Below, one piece after another: positions 33,191-42,489 of a stretch of DNA of 64,000 bases. The stretch spans positions 6,236 to 70,235 of the forward strand of contig DATKBW010000181.1 of assembly GCA_035513575.1 (NCBI GenBank). Reading direction: 5' to 3'. Made by a program: the position numbers and the translations under genes. This DNA comes from JAHWKI01 sp035513575 (lineage in GTDB: Bacteria; Gemmatimonadota; Gemmatimonadetes; Longimicrobiales; RSA9). The notes beneath the pieces were generated by a model, which did not search any database, had not been told where the DNA came from, and saw only the letters and a program-made list of their open reading frames with translations. Positions within the stretch are counted from its first letter, which is position 1; the number at the start of each line of letters is the position of its first letter.

Positions 33191-33689
33191 AGCCCGGGAC
33201 CTCGAGGCGCTCTTCGCGCTCCACCACCCGCCCCTCCAGCGGTACCTGGCGCGCCTCACCGGCGATCCGGACCTGGCCGCCGACGCCGCGCAGGAGGCCT
33301 TCGTCCGGCTGCTGGAGCGCCGGCCGCCGGCCGCCCGCGTTCGCCCCTGGCTCTTCCGGGTGGCGACCAACCTGGTCCGGGACGCCGGACGCCGGAATCG
33401 AACGCGGCGGGTGCTCGGCTTCCAGGGGCGGGCGCGGCTCTCCCACGGCGATCCGCCCGGCTCCCCGGAGGATGTGGTGGGTGCGGTGGCGGCCAGGCGA
33501 CTGGTCCGGGACGCGCTGGACGCGCTGTCCCCGAAAGAGAGGAAGGCGCTGCTGATGCGCGAGGAAGGGTTCAAGCACCGCGAGATCGCCCGGGCGCTGG
33601 GGACCACCACCGGATCGGTGGGGACGCTCCTGAGCCGCGCGATCCAGAAGGCCGCGGACCGCCTGGGCGGCCCGCCGGAGGAGGTCTGA
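33114..33689 (+). CDS. ECF-type RNA polymerase sigma factor
   Basis: 191 residues from ATG 33114, which has GGAAGG 5 bases before it and overlaps the receptor gene by 77 bases; GTG 33177 is the alternative, giving 170 residues. Region 2 is seen in LFALHHPPLQRYLARLTGDPDLAADAAQEAFVRL and RPWLFRVATNLVRDAGRR; region 4 in ALDALSPKERKALLMREEGFKHREIARALGTTTGSVGTLLSRAI. It should direct transcription of envelope-related genes, controlled by the anti-sigma factor encoded two bases downstream. Confidence 0.93.
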   Translation: MTRVSTTPSSAVSPGSPCSGSVSGDEARDLEALFALHHPPLQRYLARLTGDPDLAADAAQEAFVRLLERRPPAARVRPWLFRVATNLVRDAGRRNRTRRVLGFQGRARLSHGDPPGSPEDVVGAVAARRLVRDALDALSPKERKALLMREEGFKHREIARALGTTTGSVGTLLSRAIQKAADRLGGPPEEV

Positions 33690-33691
33690 CC

Positions 33692-34408
33692 ATGCATATC
33701 GCCCACGCCGGGACGCACCTGTCGGACGCGGAGCTCATCCGCCACCTGGATGGCGAGGGGGACGCCACCACCATCGCCCGCCGGGAGGACCATCTCCGCG
33801 ACTGCGCCGCCTGCGCCGCGCGCGCCCACCGCTTCGGCCAGCAGAGCGGGACGGTCCGGGCGTGGCTGGTGCGCGCCGACACCGGCCATCGCCCGGCGTC
33901 CATCCCTCAACGCCGCCGGCGCTCCGTAGCGGCGGCACCCTGGCTCCGCGCCGCCGCCATCGTGCTGCTCCTGGCGGCGCCGCTCACCGCGCTCCCGCCC
34001 GTCCGGCACTGGGTCGCGGAGCGCGTGGGCCTCGCCGACGACCCGGCGGAGGGGCCGCAGGCGGCCGCGGCCGACGCCCGGGGGCTCGAGCCCGGTATCC
34101 GCTTCACGCCCGCGCCCGGCAGCTTCACGGTCCGCGTGGACGCGCCCGCGCCGGGCTCCACGCTGACCCTCGGCCGGTCCGCCGGCGCGGACGCCGTGCT
34201 CCGCGGCGCGCTGGAGGGCGGTCCCGCCCCCGTGGTGTCCGACGACGCCCTCCGGCTCCCCCCCTCCGCCGCCGTCGGCCGCGTCTACGACCTGAGGCTG
34301 CCGGCGTCGGTGGACGCCGTGCTGGTCGTGGTGGACGGGCGGACCACCCGGGTGTCGGGGCCGGGGATCGATGCCGGAAGGACCGTGTCGCTGTCTGTCA
34401 ACCGTTGA
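33692..34408 (+). CDS. Zinc-finger anti-sigma factor
   Basis: 238 residues. The cytoplasmic N-terminus carries the ZAS zinc motif, HLRDCAACAARAH (His-x3-Cys-x2-Cys) preceded by LSDAELIRHLDGEG. A single membrane helix (APWLRAAAIVLLLAAPLTALP, about 88-108) leads to a periplasmic beta-rich domain of about 125 residues. The arrangement is that of a membrane anti-sigma factor holding the ECF sigma of the preceding gene until a signal arrives. No separate protease gene is nearby. Confidence 0.9.
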   Translation: MHIAHAGTHLSDAELIRHLDGEGDATTIARREDHLRDCAACAARAHRFGQQSGTVRAWLVRADTGHRPASIPQRRRRSVAAAPWLRAAAIVLLLAAPLTALPPVRHWVAERVGLADDPAEGPQAAAADARGLEPGIRFTPAPGSFTVRVDAPAPGSTLTLGRSAGADAVLRGALEGGPAPVVSDDALRLPPSAAVGRVYDLRLPASVDAVLVVVDGRTTRVSGPGIDAGRTVSLSVNR

Positions 34409-34481
34409 TCGACCGGCCGGCGCGGCGCATCGTTCAGGGGTCCGCGAGACGCAGACCCCGTCGAGCCGCAGGGAAGTCAAC

Positions 34482-36743
34482 GTGCCCTCCCAGAAGATCG
34501 TCCGGCAGATCGCCTCCGAGCTGTCCCTCTCGCCGAAGCAGGTGGACGCGACCCTCGCGCTGTTCGGCGCGGGCAACACGCTGCCGTTCATCGCCCGGTA
34601 CCGGAAGGAGGCCACCGGGGGGCTGGACGAGGTGCAGCTCCGGGACGTCCGGGATCGCGGGACGTACCTGGTGGAGCTGGACGCCCGCCGGGAGGCGATC
34701 CTGGGCTCCATCGAGGATCAGGGGAAGCTGACGGCCGAGCTCCGGGCGAGGATCGTGGGCGCGGAGACGAAGCAGGGGCTGGAGGACCTCTACCTGCCCT
34801 ACAAGCCGAAGCGCCGCACCCGCGCCACGATCGCCCGGGAGAGGGGTCTCGAGCCGCTGGCGGACGCGATCTGGAGCGGCGGGCTGGACGACGCCGGCGC
34901 GGAACGCGCCGCTCCGGCGTACGTGGACGCGGAAACGGGCGTCGAGTCCGCCGATGCGGCGCTCCAGGGCGCCCGCGACATCCTGGCGGAGCGGGTGGCG
35001 GATGACGCCGACCTGCGGGGCTGGGTGCGGGACCGGACGCGGGCCGAGGGCGTGGTCGTCTCCCGGATCCTGAAGGGGAAGGGCGACGACCCCGCCGCCG
35101 CGCGGTTCCGGGACTATTTCGAGTTCTCGCAGAAGGCCGGTGACATCCCCTCCCACCGGATGCTGGCGATCCGGCGGGGGGAGGCGGAGGAGGTGCTGAC
35201 GTGGGCGGTGGAGGCGCCGGCGGCGGAGCTCGTGGCGGAGGTGACGCGGCGGGTCGTCGCGGACCGGCCGGCCAGGGAGCAGCTCGCGCGCGTCGCGGAG
35301 GACGCCTACCGGCGGCTGCTCTCCGCGTCGATCCAGACGGAGCTGCGCCTGGAGCTGAAGGAGCGGGCGGACGCGGACGCCATCGAGATCTTCGGCCGCA
35401 ACCTCGATCAGCTCCTGCTGGGCGCGCCCGCCGGCGAGCGGGCCGTCCTCGGGCTGGACCCGGGGTTCCGCACGGGGGTGAAGGCCGCGGTGGTGTCCAG
35501 GACCGGCGCCGTGCTCGACACGGCCACGCTCTACCTCCACCAGGAGGAGCGCTTCGCCGCCGGGCTGCGGGCGCTGATCGAGACGCACCGCCCCGAGCTC
35601 CTGGCCATCGGGAACGGCACGGCGTCCCGCGAGACGGAGCAGGCGGCGCGGAAGGTGGTCTCGGCGCTCCCGCGGGACGGCGGAGCGCCGGCGCCGCGGC
35701 TGGTGCTCGTCAACGAGTCGGGCGCGTCGGTGTACAGCGCCAGCGACGTGGCCCGGGACGAGCTGCCGGACCTCGATGTCTCCCTGCGGGGTGCCGTCTC
35801 CATCGCCCGTCGGCTCCAGGACCCGCTGGCCGAGCTGGTGAAGATCGACCCGAAGTCCATCGGCGTGGGGCAGTACCAGCACGACGTCGATCAGCCGCGA
35901 CTCAGGAACCGCCTGGACGAGACCGTGACGGTGTGCGTGAACCGCGTGGGCGTCGAGCTCAACACCGCCTCCCCTTCCCTCCTCTCCTACGTCGCCGGCC
36001 TGGGGCCCACCCTGGCGCGGAACATCGTGGCGGCGCGCGATGCGGCGGGCGGGCTGCGCTCCCGCAAGCAGCTCCTGGGTGTGCCGCGCCTGGGGCCGAA
36101 GGCGTTCGAGCAGGCGGCCGGCTTCCTCCGGCTCCGGGCCGGCGACCACCCCCTCGACCGCACGGCCGTCCACCCCGAGCGCTACGCGCTGGTGGAGCGC
36201 ATGGCGAAGGACCTCGGCTTGCCGCTGGAGGAGCTGGTGGAGAACGAGGCCGCGGTCGCCCGCATCGACATCGGCCGCTACGTCGCCGACGACGTGGGGC
36301 GCCCCACCCTCACCGACATCCTGGACGAGCTCCGCCGTCCCGGGCGCGATCCCCGGGACACCTTCGAGGCCCCGGCGTTCCGGGAGGACGTGACGGAGCT
36401 GAAGGACCTGAAGGAGGGGATGCGCCTGGAGGGCGTGGTGACCAACGTCGTCGCGTTCGGCGCCTTCGTGGACGTCGGCGTCCACCAGGACGGCCTGGTC
36501 CACGTCAGCCAGCTCGCCGACCGCTTCGTGAAGGACCCCGCCGACGTGGTCGGCGTCGGGCAGAAGGTCCAGGTCACCGTGCTGTCCGTGGACCTGGCGC
36601 GGAACCGGATCGGGCTCTCGATGAGGGACGCGAAGGGCGCGAAGGGCGGGCAAGACGCGAAGGGCGCGAAGGGCGGGCAAGACGCGAAGACCGCGAAGGC
36701 GGCGCGGGGGACGATCGCGCCGAACGGGATCCGCTTCAGCTGA
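34482..36743 (+). CDS. tex: Tex-family transcription accessory / RNA-binding protein
   Basis: 753 residues from GTG 34482, with AGGGA 7 bases upstream. Domains in order: helical Tex N-terminus (GNTLPFIARYRKEATGGLDE), YqgF/RNase-H-like core (VLGLDPGFRTGVKAAVVS), HhH motifs (LNTASPSLLSYVAGLGPTLA, LLGVPRLGPKAFEQAAGFLR), and a C-terminal S1 domain (GMRLEGVVTNVVAFGAFVDVG, GLVHVSQLADRFVKDP). All parts are present and in normal order. The C-terminal tail after the S1 domain is unusual: it is built from a 27-base repeat and is rich in Ala, Lys and Gly. The last 8 bases overlap the convergent PBP gene. Confidence 0.95.
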   Translation: MPSQKIVRQIASELSLSPKQVDATLALFGAGNTLPFIARYRKEATGGLDEVQLRDVRDRGTYLVELDARREAILGSIEDQGKLTAELRARIVGAETKQGLEDLYLPYKPKRRTRATIARERGLEPLADAIWSGGLDDAGAERAAPAYVDAETGVESADAALQGARDILAERVADDADLRGWVRDRTRAEGVVVSRILKGKGDDPAAARFRDYFEFSQKAGDIPSHRMLAIRRGEAEEVLTWAVEAPAAELVAEVTRRVVADRPAREQLARVAEDAYRRLLSASIQTELRLELKERADADAIEIFGRNLDQLLLGAPAGERAVLGLDPGFRTGVKAAVVSRTGAVLDTATLYLHQEERFAAGLRALIETHRPELLAIGNGTASRETEQAARKVVSALPRDGGAPAPRLVLVNESGASVYSASDVARDELPDLDVSLRGAVSIARRLQDPLAELVKIDPKSIGVGQYQHDVDQPRLRNRLDETVTVCVNRVGVELNTASPSLLSYVAGLGPTLARNIVAARDAAGGLRSRKQLLGVPRLGPKAFEQAAGFLRLRAGDHPLDRTAVHPERYALVERMAKDLGLPLEELVENEAAVARIDIGRYVADDVGRPTLTDILDELRRPGRDPRDTFEAPAFREDVTELKDLKEGMRLEGVVTNVVAFGAFVDVGVHQDGLVHVSQLADRFVKDPADVVGVGQKVQVTVLSVDLARNRIGLSMRDAKGAKGGQDAKGAKGGQDAKTAKAARGTIAPNGIRFS
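36627..36689 (+). repeat. 27-bp tandem repeat (2.3 copies) in the tail of tex
   Basis: Two identical 27-base units (36627-36653 and 36654-36680) and a 9-base partial unit encode the repeated nonapeptide DAKGAKGGQ. Because 27 is a multiple of three, copy-number changes would keep the reading frame. Confidence 0.9.
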
Positions 36744-39315
36744 GGGGAGCGGTGTCGGGGCGGAGGATGAGGATGGTGTCCCCGGGCTCCGGCTCGGGCG
36801 GCGGCTCCAGGTCGAGCTCCAGCTCGAGCTCGTCGAGCTCGATGGGGACCTCGCCGAAGCCCTCGGGCATGGAGTCCACGGGCGTGCCCAGCGGCTCGCC
36901 CGTGACGGTGTCCGGGTCGATTGCGGAGGGCAGCTCCGCTTCCCGCGGCAGGCGTGGCCGGCCGAGGTAGCGCTCCCGCTCCCGGCGCTCCGCCTCCTCG
37001 TCCTCGTCGTCGCGGTCGAAGAGGCCGCCGATGAAGTCGCCGATGCGGCCGAAGAAGCGGCCGATGGCGGAGCCCGCGCGGGCGAGGAAGCCGCGGCGCT
37101 CCTCCTCGCCTTCGGGGCATACCCGGGCCGGCAGGTGCGACTCCAGGAACACCTCCGAGCGGGCGGTGCCCTGCTTCGGTCGGCACCCTTCGGCGAGGAT
37201 CAGACCGGAGGCGGGGTCGACCTGGCGCTCGACCACCGACTCGGGGCGCTCCCATGGCTCGGGGAGGGGGCGGTCGCGATAGATGTCGCGCATCATGCGC
37301 CCCCACACCGGGGCCGCCAGCCGGCCGCCGGTGGCCCGGGATACGATGGGGTCCGGGCGGTCGAAGCCGATCCATACGCCGCCGACCAGGTCGGGCGTGT
37401 AGCCGACGAACCAGGCATCGTTCCCGTCGTCCGTCGTGCCGGTCTTGCCGGCGGCGGGGCCGGTGAACCCGCCCTCGCGCACGCCCGTGGCGGTCCCCCT
37501 GCGGACGGCATCCCGGAGGAGGTCCGTCACGAGCCAGGCGACGCCGTCGTCCAGCACCCTGCGCCGCTCCGGCTGGTTCTCCCAGACCACTTCACCGTCC
37601 GGGTCCTCGACGCGGACGATGAAGCGCGGCTCGACGCGGCGCCCGCCGGCCGTGAGCGGGACATAGGCGGTGGTGAGCTCCAGCAGGCTGAGCCCGGCGG
37701 TTCCCAGGGCGATGGAGGGGAGGTCGTGGAGGTCGCTGCGGACGCCCATGTCCCGGGCCGTCCCGCGGACGTCGTCGATGCCGACCGCCAGCGCGAGCCG
37801 CACGGTGGCCACGTTGTTCGACCGGACGGCCGCCTCCCGCAGCGTCAGCTCGCCCTGGTACGTGCCCTCGAAGTTCTGCGGCTCCCACACCTCGCCCCCC
37901 GCGAGGTCCATCCGGAACGGCTCGTCCACCAGGTGCTGGCTCGGGGCGTAGCCGTCCTCCATGGCGGCGGCGTACACGAAGGGCTTGAACGCGCTCCCCA
38001 CCTGCCGCCGGGCGCCCGTGGCCCGGTCGAACGGGGAGTCCTGGAAGTCGCGCCCGCCGACCAGGGCCAGCACGTCGCCGCCTTCCGCCTCCATCACGAC
38101 GATGGCGCCCTGGAGGTAGCGCGTCCCGCTGTCGTCCACCGCATCCGGCTGGCCGTACCGCCGCTCGCCCCGGTAGCGGCCATACGCCCCGTTCTCGACG
38201 GCGCGGAGCTGCCCGGAGAGCGCGCGCTCCGCGGCGGCCTGCGCCCCGAGGTCCAGCGTCGTGTGGATCCGCAGCGGGGCCGCGTACATGGCGTCCCCCA
38301 TGCGGCTCTCGAGGAGACGCCGGACGGCCCGGACGAAGTACGGGGCCGGCGGCGGCTCGGCTTCCGGCGGCGGCCGCTCCCGCTGCGTGCGGACCCGGCG
38401 CTCCCTGGCCCGGGCGGCCTCCTCCGCCGTGATCCGGCCCTGGTCGGCCATGAGGGAGAGCACCAGGTCCCGCCGCTCCCGCGCCCGCTCCGGCTCCTCC
38501 CGGGGGTTGTACGCGTTGGGCGCCTTCGGCATGGCCGCGAGCACCGCCGCCTCCTCGAGCCGGAGGTCGCGGGCGGGGCGGCCGAAATAGCCCCGGGCGG
38601 CGGCCTCGATGCCGTAGAGCGCACCGCCGAAGTAGATGTGGTTCAGGTACATCTCGAGGATCTCGTCCTTCGTGAAGCGGTCCTCGATCTGCCGCGCGAC
38701 CCGGACCTCGAGCAGCTTCCGCCGCGGCGTCCGCTCCGCGCCGGGCAGCCGCTCCGGGAAGACGTTCCGGGCGAGCTGCATGGTGATGGTGCTGAAACCC
38801 TCCGCGATCCCGCCGGCCCGCAGGTTGGCGAAGAAGGAGCCGGCGGCCCGGCGCCAGTCCACGCCCCCGTGGTCGTAGAAGCGCTGGTCCTCGACGGCCA
38901 GGAATGCGTCCTTCACGTGCTTCGGCAGGTCCTCGAGCGACACCAGCTCCCGGCTGAACGGGGCGAGGCGCGCGATCTCGGAACCGCTGCGGTCCAGGAC
39001 CACGGGCGCGCCGTCGGGCTGGTATGCGGCGAGGCGGTCGGGGTCCGGGCAGCCGGCGATGCCGCACCGCTGCCACACGATGAACAGCACCACGAGGGCC
39101 ACGGCCAGCGCGATGAGCAGCTCCCGGCCCGGGGGCGGCCAGACCCGGCGCAGCGGGTTCTCCGGGGACCGCGCCCACGTGCCGGCGCGGGCCCGGAAGG
39201 GCGCCGTCCGGCGCCGCGCCGCGGCCCACAGCGGAGCGCTGTGATCCCGGGCGGCCGCCAGCGCGCGGACCAGGCGTGCCTCCAGGCGGCGGAGCCGCTC
39301 CAGCCACGGGTTCAC
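36736..39315 (-). CDS. Bifunctional penicillin-binding protein (PBP1A type)
   Basis: 859 residues from GTG 39315. A basic cytoplasmic N-terminus, one membrane helix (about 65-82), a GT51 glycosyltransferase domain (AVEDQRFYDHGGVDWRRA, GFSTITMQLARNVF, FTKDEILEMYLNHIYFGG) and a transpeptidase domain with SxxK (GSAFKPFVYAA), SNN (AVRSNNVAT) and KTG (AAGKTGTTDDGNDAWFVGYT). It polymerises and crosslinks peptidoglycan in the periplasm. The C-terminal 130 residues are an extra acidic, Pro- and Glu-rich tail (DEDEEAERRERE, ELELELDLEPPPEPEPG). The start overlaps the stop of the preceding remnant gene as GTGA. Confidence 0.95.
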   Translation of the reverse strand: MNPWLERLRRLEARLVRALAAARDHSAPLWAAARRRTAPFRARAGTWARSPENPLRRVWPPPGRELLIALAVALVVLFIVWQRCGIAGCPDPDRLAAYQPDGAPVVLDRSGSEIARLAPFSRELVSLEDLPKHVKDAFLAVEDQRFYDHGGVDWRRAAGSFFANLRAGGIAEGFSTITMQLARNVFPERLPGAERTPRRKLLEVRVARQIEDRFTKDEILEMYLNHIYFGGALYGIEAAARGYFGRPARDLRLEEAAVLAAMPKAPNAYNPREEPERARERRDLVLSLMADQGRITAEEAARARERRVRTQRERPPPEAEPPPAPYFVRAVRRLLESRMGDAMYAAPLRIHTTLDLGAQAAAERALSGQLRAVENGAYGRYRGERRYGQPDAVDDSGTRYLQGAIVVMEAEGGDVLALVGGRDFQDSPFDRATGARRQVGSAFKPFVYAAAMEDGYAPSQHLVDEPFRMDLAGGEVWEPQNFEGTYQGELTLREAAVRSNNVATVRLALAVGIDDVRGTARDMGVRSDLHDLPSIALGTAGLSLLELTTAYVPLTAGGRRVEPRFIVRVEDPDGEVVWENQPERRRVLDDGVAWLVTDLLRDAVRRGTATGVREGGFTGPAAGKTGTTDDGNDAWFVGYTPDLVGGVWIGFDRPDPIVSRATGGRLAAPVWGRMMRDIYRDRPLPEPWERPESVVERQVDPASGLILAEGCRPKQGTARSEVFLESHLPARVCPEGEEERRGFLARAGSAIGRFFGRIGDFIGGLFDRDDEDEEAERRERERYLGRPRLPREAELPSAIDPDTVTGEPLGTPVDSMPEGFGEVPIELDELELELDLEPPPEPEPGDTILILRPDTAPLS

Positions 39316-39679
39316 GACGGGACGCGAATGCGGAGCGCTCGGTCGACCGCCGAAACGAAGAGGGGGCCGGGCAGGCTGACGGGGTCGCCATCGAGGGTGG
39401 CCTCGAGGGTGGCCGGCGCGTCGTCGCCGGAGCCCGTGCCGCCATGCTCCGCGACGCGGATCAAGAGCGACCGGGCCTGGAACCGCTCGATGGCCGGGTC
39501 GCTCCCCGGGTCACCGCGGCCGAACGCGCCGCGCAGCAGCCGGGCGAGCTGGTGATCCCGTGGCGCCGCGCGAAGTGGTCGAGCGTCCCGCCCGGGGCGG
39601 GACGAGCACCGCGCCGTTCCCGGCCGTTGATCACCACCGGGACCGGACGGTCCCCCGGGCCTTCCCGTTCGTGCGCCAT
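39312..39679 (-). pseudogene. Remnant of a diacylglycerol kinase (YegS/DagK-like)
   Basis: Pieces of the family occur in the right order but in two frames and far too short (about 120 codons against about 300). From ATG 39679: PVPVVINGRERRGARPA resembles the first strand and phosphate loop, and GGTLDHFARRHGI resembles the later GTANHFARDLGI motif, with about 80 residues including the GGDGT motif missing between them. After a frameshift near 39550 the C-terminal domain appears: LARLLRGAFG, IERFQARSLLIRV, ATLDGDPVSLPGPLFV and ALRIRVPS. The stop overlaps the PBP start (GTGA), so the intact ancestor was probably coupled to it. Recognition is by eye. Confidence 0.6.
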
Positions 39680-39733
39680 GGCACGAGACGCTTCTGCAAG
39701 ACCCGGGCAACCCTGCGGCCGCGCCCGGCCGCG

Positions 39734-41068
39734 TCAGGTCCGCAGCCTCGCCAGCGCCCGCCGGACCGCCGGCACGAGGTAGGCGACGCCGAGCACGCGT
39801 CCCGCCACGAACGCCACGACCGCCGCGGTCACGCCCACCAGCTCGACCCGCCAGCCCAGCGCCGTGAAGACGACGGCGACGCCCGCCAGCTCGAGCGCCG
39901 TGGCCACCGTGATGGGTCCGGTCCGCCGCGCCTGCACCAGCGCAGCCCGCTGGAAGGAGAGGAGGACCGTCATGGCGGGGAGCACCGCCAGGATCCGGGT
40001 CGGCACGAGGGCGAAGGAGGCCAGCTCCGGGGTGAGGCCGGACACGGTGATGAACCAGACTTCCGCGAGCGGGGTGAAGGCCACCAGGGCGAGCGCGCCG
40101 GACGCCACGAGCCCGAGCCCGGCGGCGAAGCGAGCCAGCTCGGGGAAATGCTCCGCCCGCGTCCCCATCAGCGCGATGGCCGCCTCCTGGAAGCTCAGTC
40201 CGGGCGCACGAAAGAGAAACGAGAGGGAGTGGACCACGGGGAAGACCGCCAGCGACTCCACCGGCGCCGGCGCCCGCCCCATGAAGAAGGTGAGCATCGG
40301 CTGGACGGTCAGCCCGATGACCGACGTGAGGGCCAGCGGATAGTAGAAGGAGGCGATGGCGCGATACCCCGGCGCCGCCTCCCGGCGCGCCTCTGTCTCC
40401 GCCGGCGCGACCAGCTCCCGCAAGGTCTTCCGCGCGAACACCCGCGCGGCCACAGCCTCCGTGACGACGCCCGCCGAGAGCGCCGCCGCCCCGACCCACG
40501 CGCCGGGGAGCCCGCCCCAGGCGAAGAGCGCCAGCCCCGTGGCCGCCATCCCGCCGAGCCGGAGCACGGTACCGATGGCGACGAGCCGCGTCCTGCCGGA
40601 GCGGATGAGGAGGCCGTGGAGGAACCGGCGGTAGCCGATGGCGGCGGGCCACGGCAGCAGGATCCAGAGGGCGCCGTACGTCAGCCGCGCCACTTCCGGC
40701 GGGAGCCGGAGCAGGTCCTCCATGAGCGCGTCGTACACGGCCGGGACCAGGACCAGGAGCAACAGCGCCGTGGAGCCGACGTTGAGCACGTTCGCGAAGT
40801 TCCGCAGCCGCCGGTAGGTGACCGGGCCGTCCACGAGGGCGGTGGACGCGCTCATGAGCATGATGACCGGCGCCTCCACCAGGATCGCGAACGCGAACGC
40901 GACGCCGTACGCCGCCAGATTGAACTTCGCGTCCGCCAGCCGCGCGATGACCGCCGCGAGGAACGGCCCCTCGATCGCCATCATGAGCCAGGTGGCGGCC
41001 AGCGGCAGCCAGAAGAGGAGGATCGAGCGGGTGGGGATCCGGGTGCCGGTGGTGCCGGTGGTGCTCAC
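39734..41068 (-). CDS. ANKH-like / MATE-superfamily multi-pass transporter
   Basis: 444 residues from GTG 41068 with about 12 hydrophobic segments in two similar halves. Motifs such as LPLAATWLMMAIEGPFLAA, FYYPLALTSVIGLTVQPMLTFFMGR, AVFPVVHSLSFLFRAPGLSF and VPTRILAVLPAMTVLLSFQRAALV resemble, from memory, the animal progressive-ankylosis protein ANKH ([39 protein letters not shown]) more than ordinary MATE drug exporters. ANKH exports pyrophosphate, ATP or citrate; the bacterial substrate is unknown. An exporter of polyisoprenoid lipids is the alternative. It stands alone, 43 bases downstream of the aminotransferase gene and 54 bases before the kinase remnant. Confidence 0.65.
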   Translation of the reverse strand: MSTTGTTGTRIPTRSILLFWLPLAATWLMMAIEGPFLAAVIARLADAKFNLAAYGVAFAFAILVEAPVIMLMSASTALVDGPVTYRRLRNFANVLNVGSTALLLLVLVPAVYDALMEDLLRLPPEVARLTYGALWILLPWPAAIGYRRFLHGLLIRSGRTRLVAIGTVLRLGGMAATGLALFAWGGLPGAWVGAAALSAGVVTEAVAARVFARKTLRELVAPAETEARREAAPGYRAIASFYYPLALTSVIGLTVQPMLTFFMGRAPAPVESLAVFPVVHSLSFLFRAPGLSFQEAAIALMGTRAEHFPELARFAAGLGLVASGALALVAFTPLAEVWFITVSGLTPELASFALVPTRILAVLPAMTVLLSFQRAALVQARRTGPITVATALELAGVAVVFTALGWRVELVGVTAAVVAFVAGRVLGVAYLVPAVRRALARLRT

Positions 41069-41111
41069 GCGCGCGACGCGGACGAAGGTGCGGCGCCGGC
41101 AATCGCCACGC

Positions 41112-42401
41112 TCAGGGCAGTCTCCGTGCCCCGGCGAGAGACGCCTTTCCCCGACCCGCCAGCTCGCCCACCCCCTCCACCAGCCGGTCCACCTCCGCCT
41201 CCGTGGTGTACGCCGCGCACCCGGCGCGGAGGATCCCGCGGCCGCCGTAGCCCAGCCGCCGGATCACGGTCGTCGCGTAAAAATCGCCGTGGCTGAGGAA
41301 CAGGGCCTTCTCCGCCAGGTCACCGGCCGCATCCCGGGGATCCACGCCCTCGATGGCGAAGCCGAGCGTCGGCGTGCGGGCGCCGCCGGGCTCCACCCCG
41401 AAGGTGGTCACCCCGTCGATCCCGTTCATCCCGTCCCACAGCCGCCGGAACAGCGTGTCGCCGCGATGGTGGAGGGCGTCGAACGACCGGGCGAGCCGGC
41501 GCCTCCGGTCCCGGGCGTCGGGGAGCGGGCCGGCCCCGCCGGTCGCGTCGTCGTCTGCGAGGGAGGCAAGGAAAGCCACGGCGGCGGTGGCGCCGGCGAT
41601 GGCCTCGAACGACAGGGTGCCGGTCTCCACCCGCTCGGGCGCGCCGGCGGGCGCGGACTCCACGCGGGGCAGATCCAGCTCCTCGAGCAGCGCCGTCCGC
41701 CCCCAGAGCGCGCCCAGGTGCGGGCCGTAGAACTTGTACGGCGAGACGACGAGGAAGTCCGCGTCCAGGGCCGCGGCATCCGGGAGGGAGTGGGGGGCGT
41801 AATGGACCGCGTCGACGTAGACCAGCGCGCCGACCGCACGGGCCCGGGCGGCCGCGGCGGCCACGTCGGTGATGGTGCCGAGGGCGTTGGAAGCGGCGCC
41901 GATGGCGAGGACGCGGGTCCGGGGGCCGAGCTGCGCCTCGAGGTCCTCCATGTCCAGCGTGCCGGAGCCGGGGTCCATGCGCGCCACCTTCACCGTCACG
42001 CCCCGCTCCCGCGCCAGCGCTTTCCACGGGTCCACGTTGGCGTGGTGGTCCAGCTCCGTGACGACGACCTCGTCGCCCGCCTCCATCCGGAGCCCCAGCG
42101 CCCGCGAGACCCGGAGCGTCAGCGTGGTCATGTTCTGCCCGAACGCGATCTCCTCCGGGCGGCCGCCCAGGAGGTCGGCCATGGCCGCGCGGCCGGCGTG
42201 CAGCACCTCGTCGGTCTCGCGGCTCGTGGCGTAGTTCCACCCGTCGTTCGCGTTGCGCTCGAGGAGGTAGCCCCGTACGGCATCGGCCACGGACTCCGGC
42301 ACCTGCGTCCCACCGGGGCCATCGAAGTACGCGACGGGGTGCCCGTTCACCTCGCGGGCGAGGGCTGGAAAGCGTGAGCGGATCCGGTCCATGGAAGGCA
42401 T
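41112..42401 (-). CDS. Class V aminotransferase (cysteine-desulfurase-like)
   Basis: 429 residues from ATG 42401; ATG 42392 is an equal candidate. PLP-enzyme features: AYFDGPGGTQVPESVADAV at the N-terminus, TELDHHANVDPWKALARERG, VDAVHYAPHSLPD, and the Schiff-base Lys in VVSPYKFYGPHLGALWG. YGGRGILRAGCAAYTTEAEVDRL near the end matches the family. It resembles the 'cysteine desulfurase-like, SelA/CsdA-related' proteins of unknown substrate rather than IscS, whose active-site Cys loop is not clear here. No Fe-S cluster assembly gene is adjacent. Confidence 0.88.
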   Translation of the reverse strand: MPSMDRIRSRFPALAREVNGHPVAYFDGPGGTQVPESVADAVRGYLLERNANDGWNYATSRETDEVLHAGRAAMADLLGGRPEEIAFGQNMTTLTLRVSRALGLRMEAGDEVVVTELDHHANVDPWKALARERGVTVKVARMDPGSGTLDMEDLEAQLGPRTRVLAIGAASNALGTITDVAAAAARARAVGALVYVDAVHYAPHSLPDAAALDADFLVVSPYKFYGPHLGALWGRTALLEELDLPRVESAPAGAPERVETGTLSFEAIAGATAAVAFLASLADDDATGGAGPLPDARDRRRRLARSFDALHHRGDTLFRRLWDGMNGIDGVTTFGVEPGGARTPTLGFAIEGVDPRDAAGDLAEKALFLSHGDFYATTVIRRLGYGGRGILRAGCAAYTTEAEVDRLVEGVGELAGRGKASLAGARRLP

Positions 42402-42489
42402 GCGTGCCTGCGGTCGTGGAATGGGCTTCGGGCGGGAAGATAGGCCGGCCCCACTCCGCGTCAACGCGCGGCGGCCCGGGCGGGCGGCG

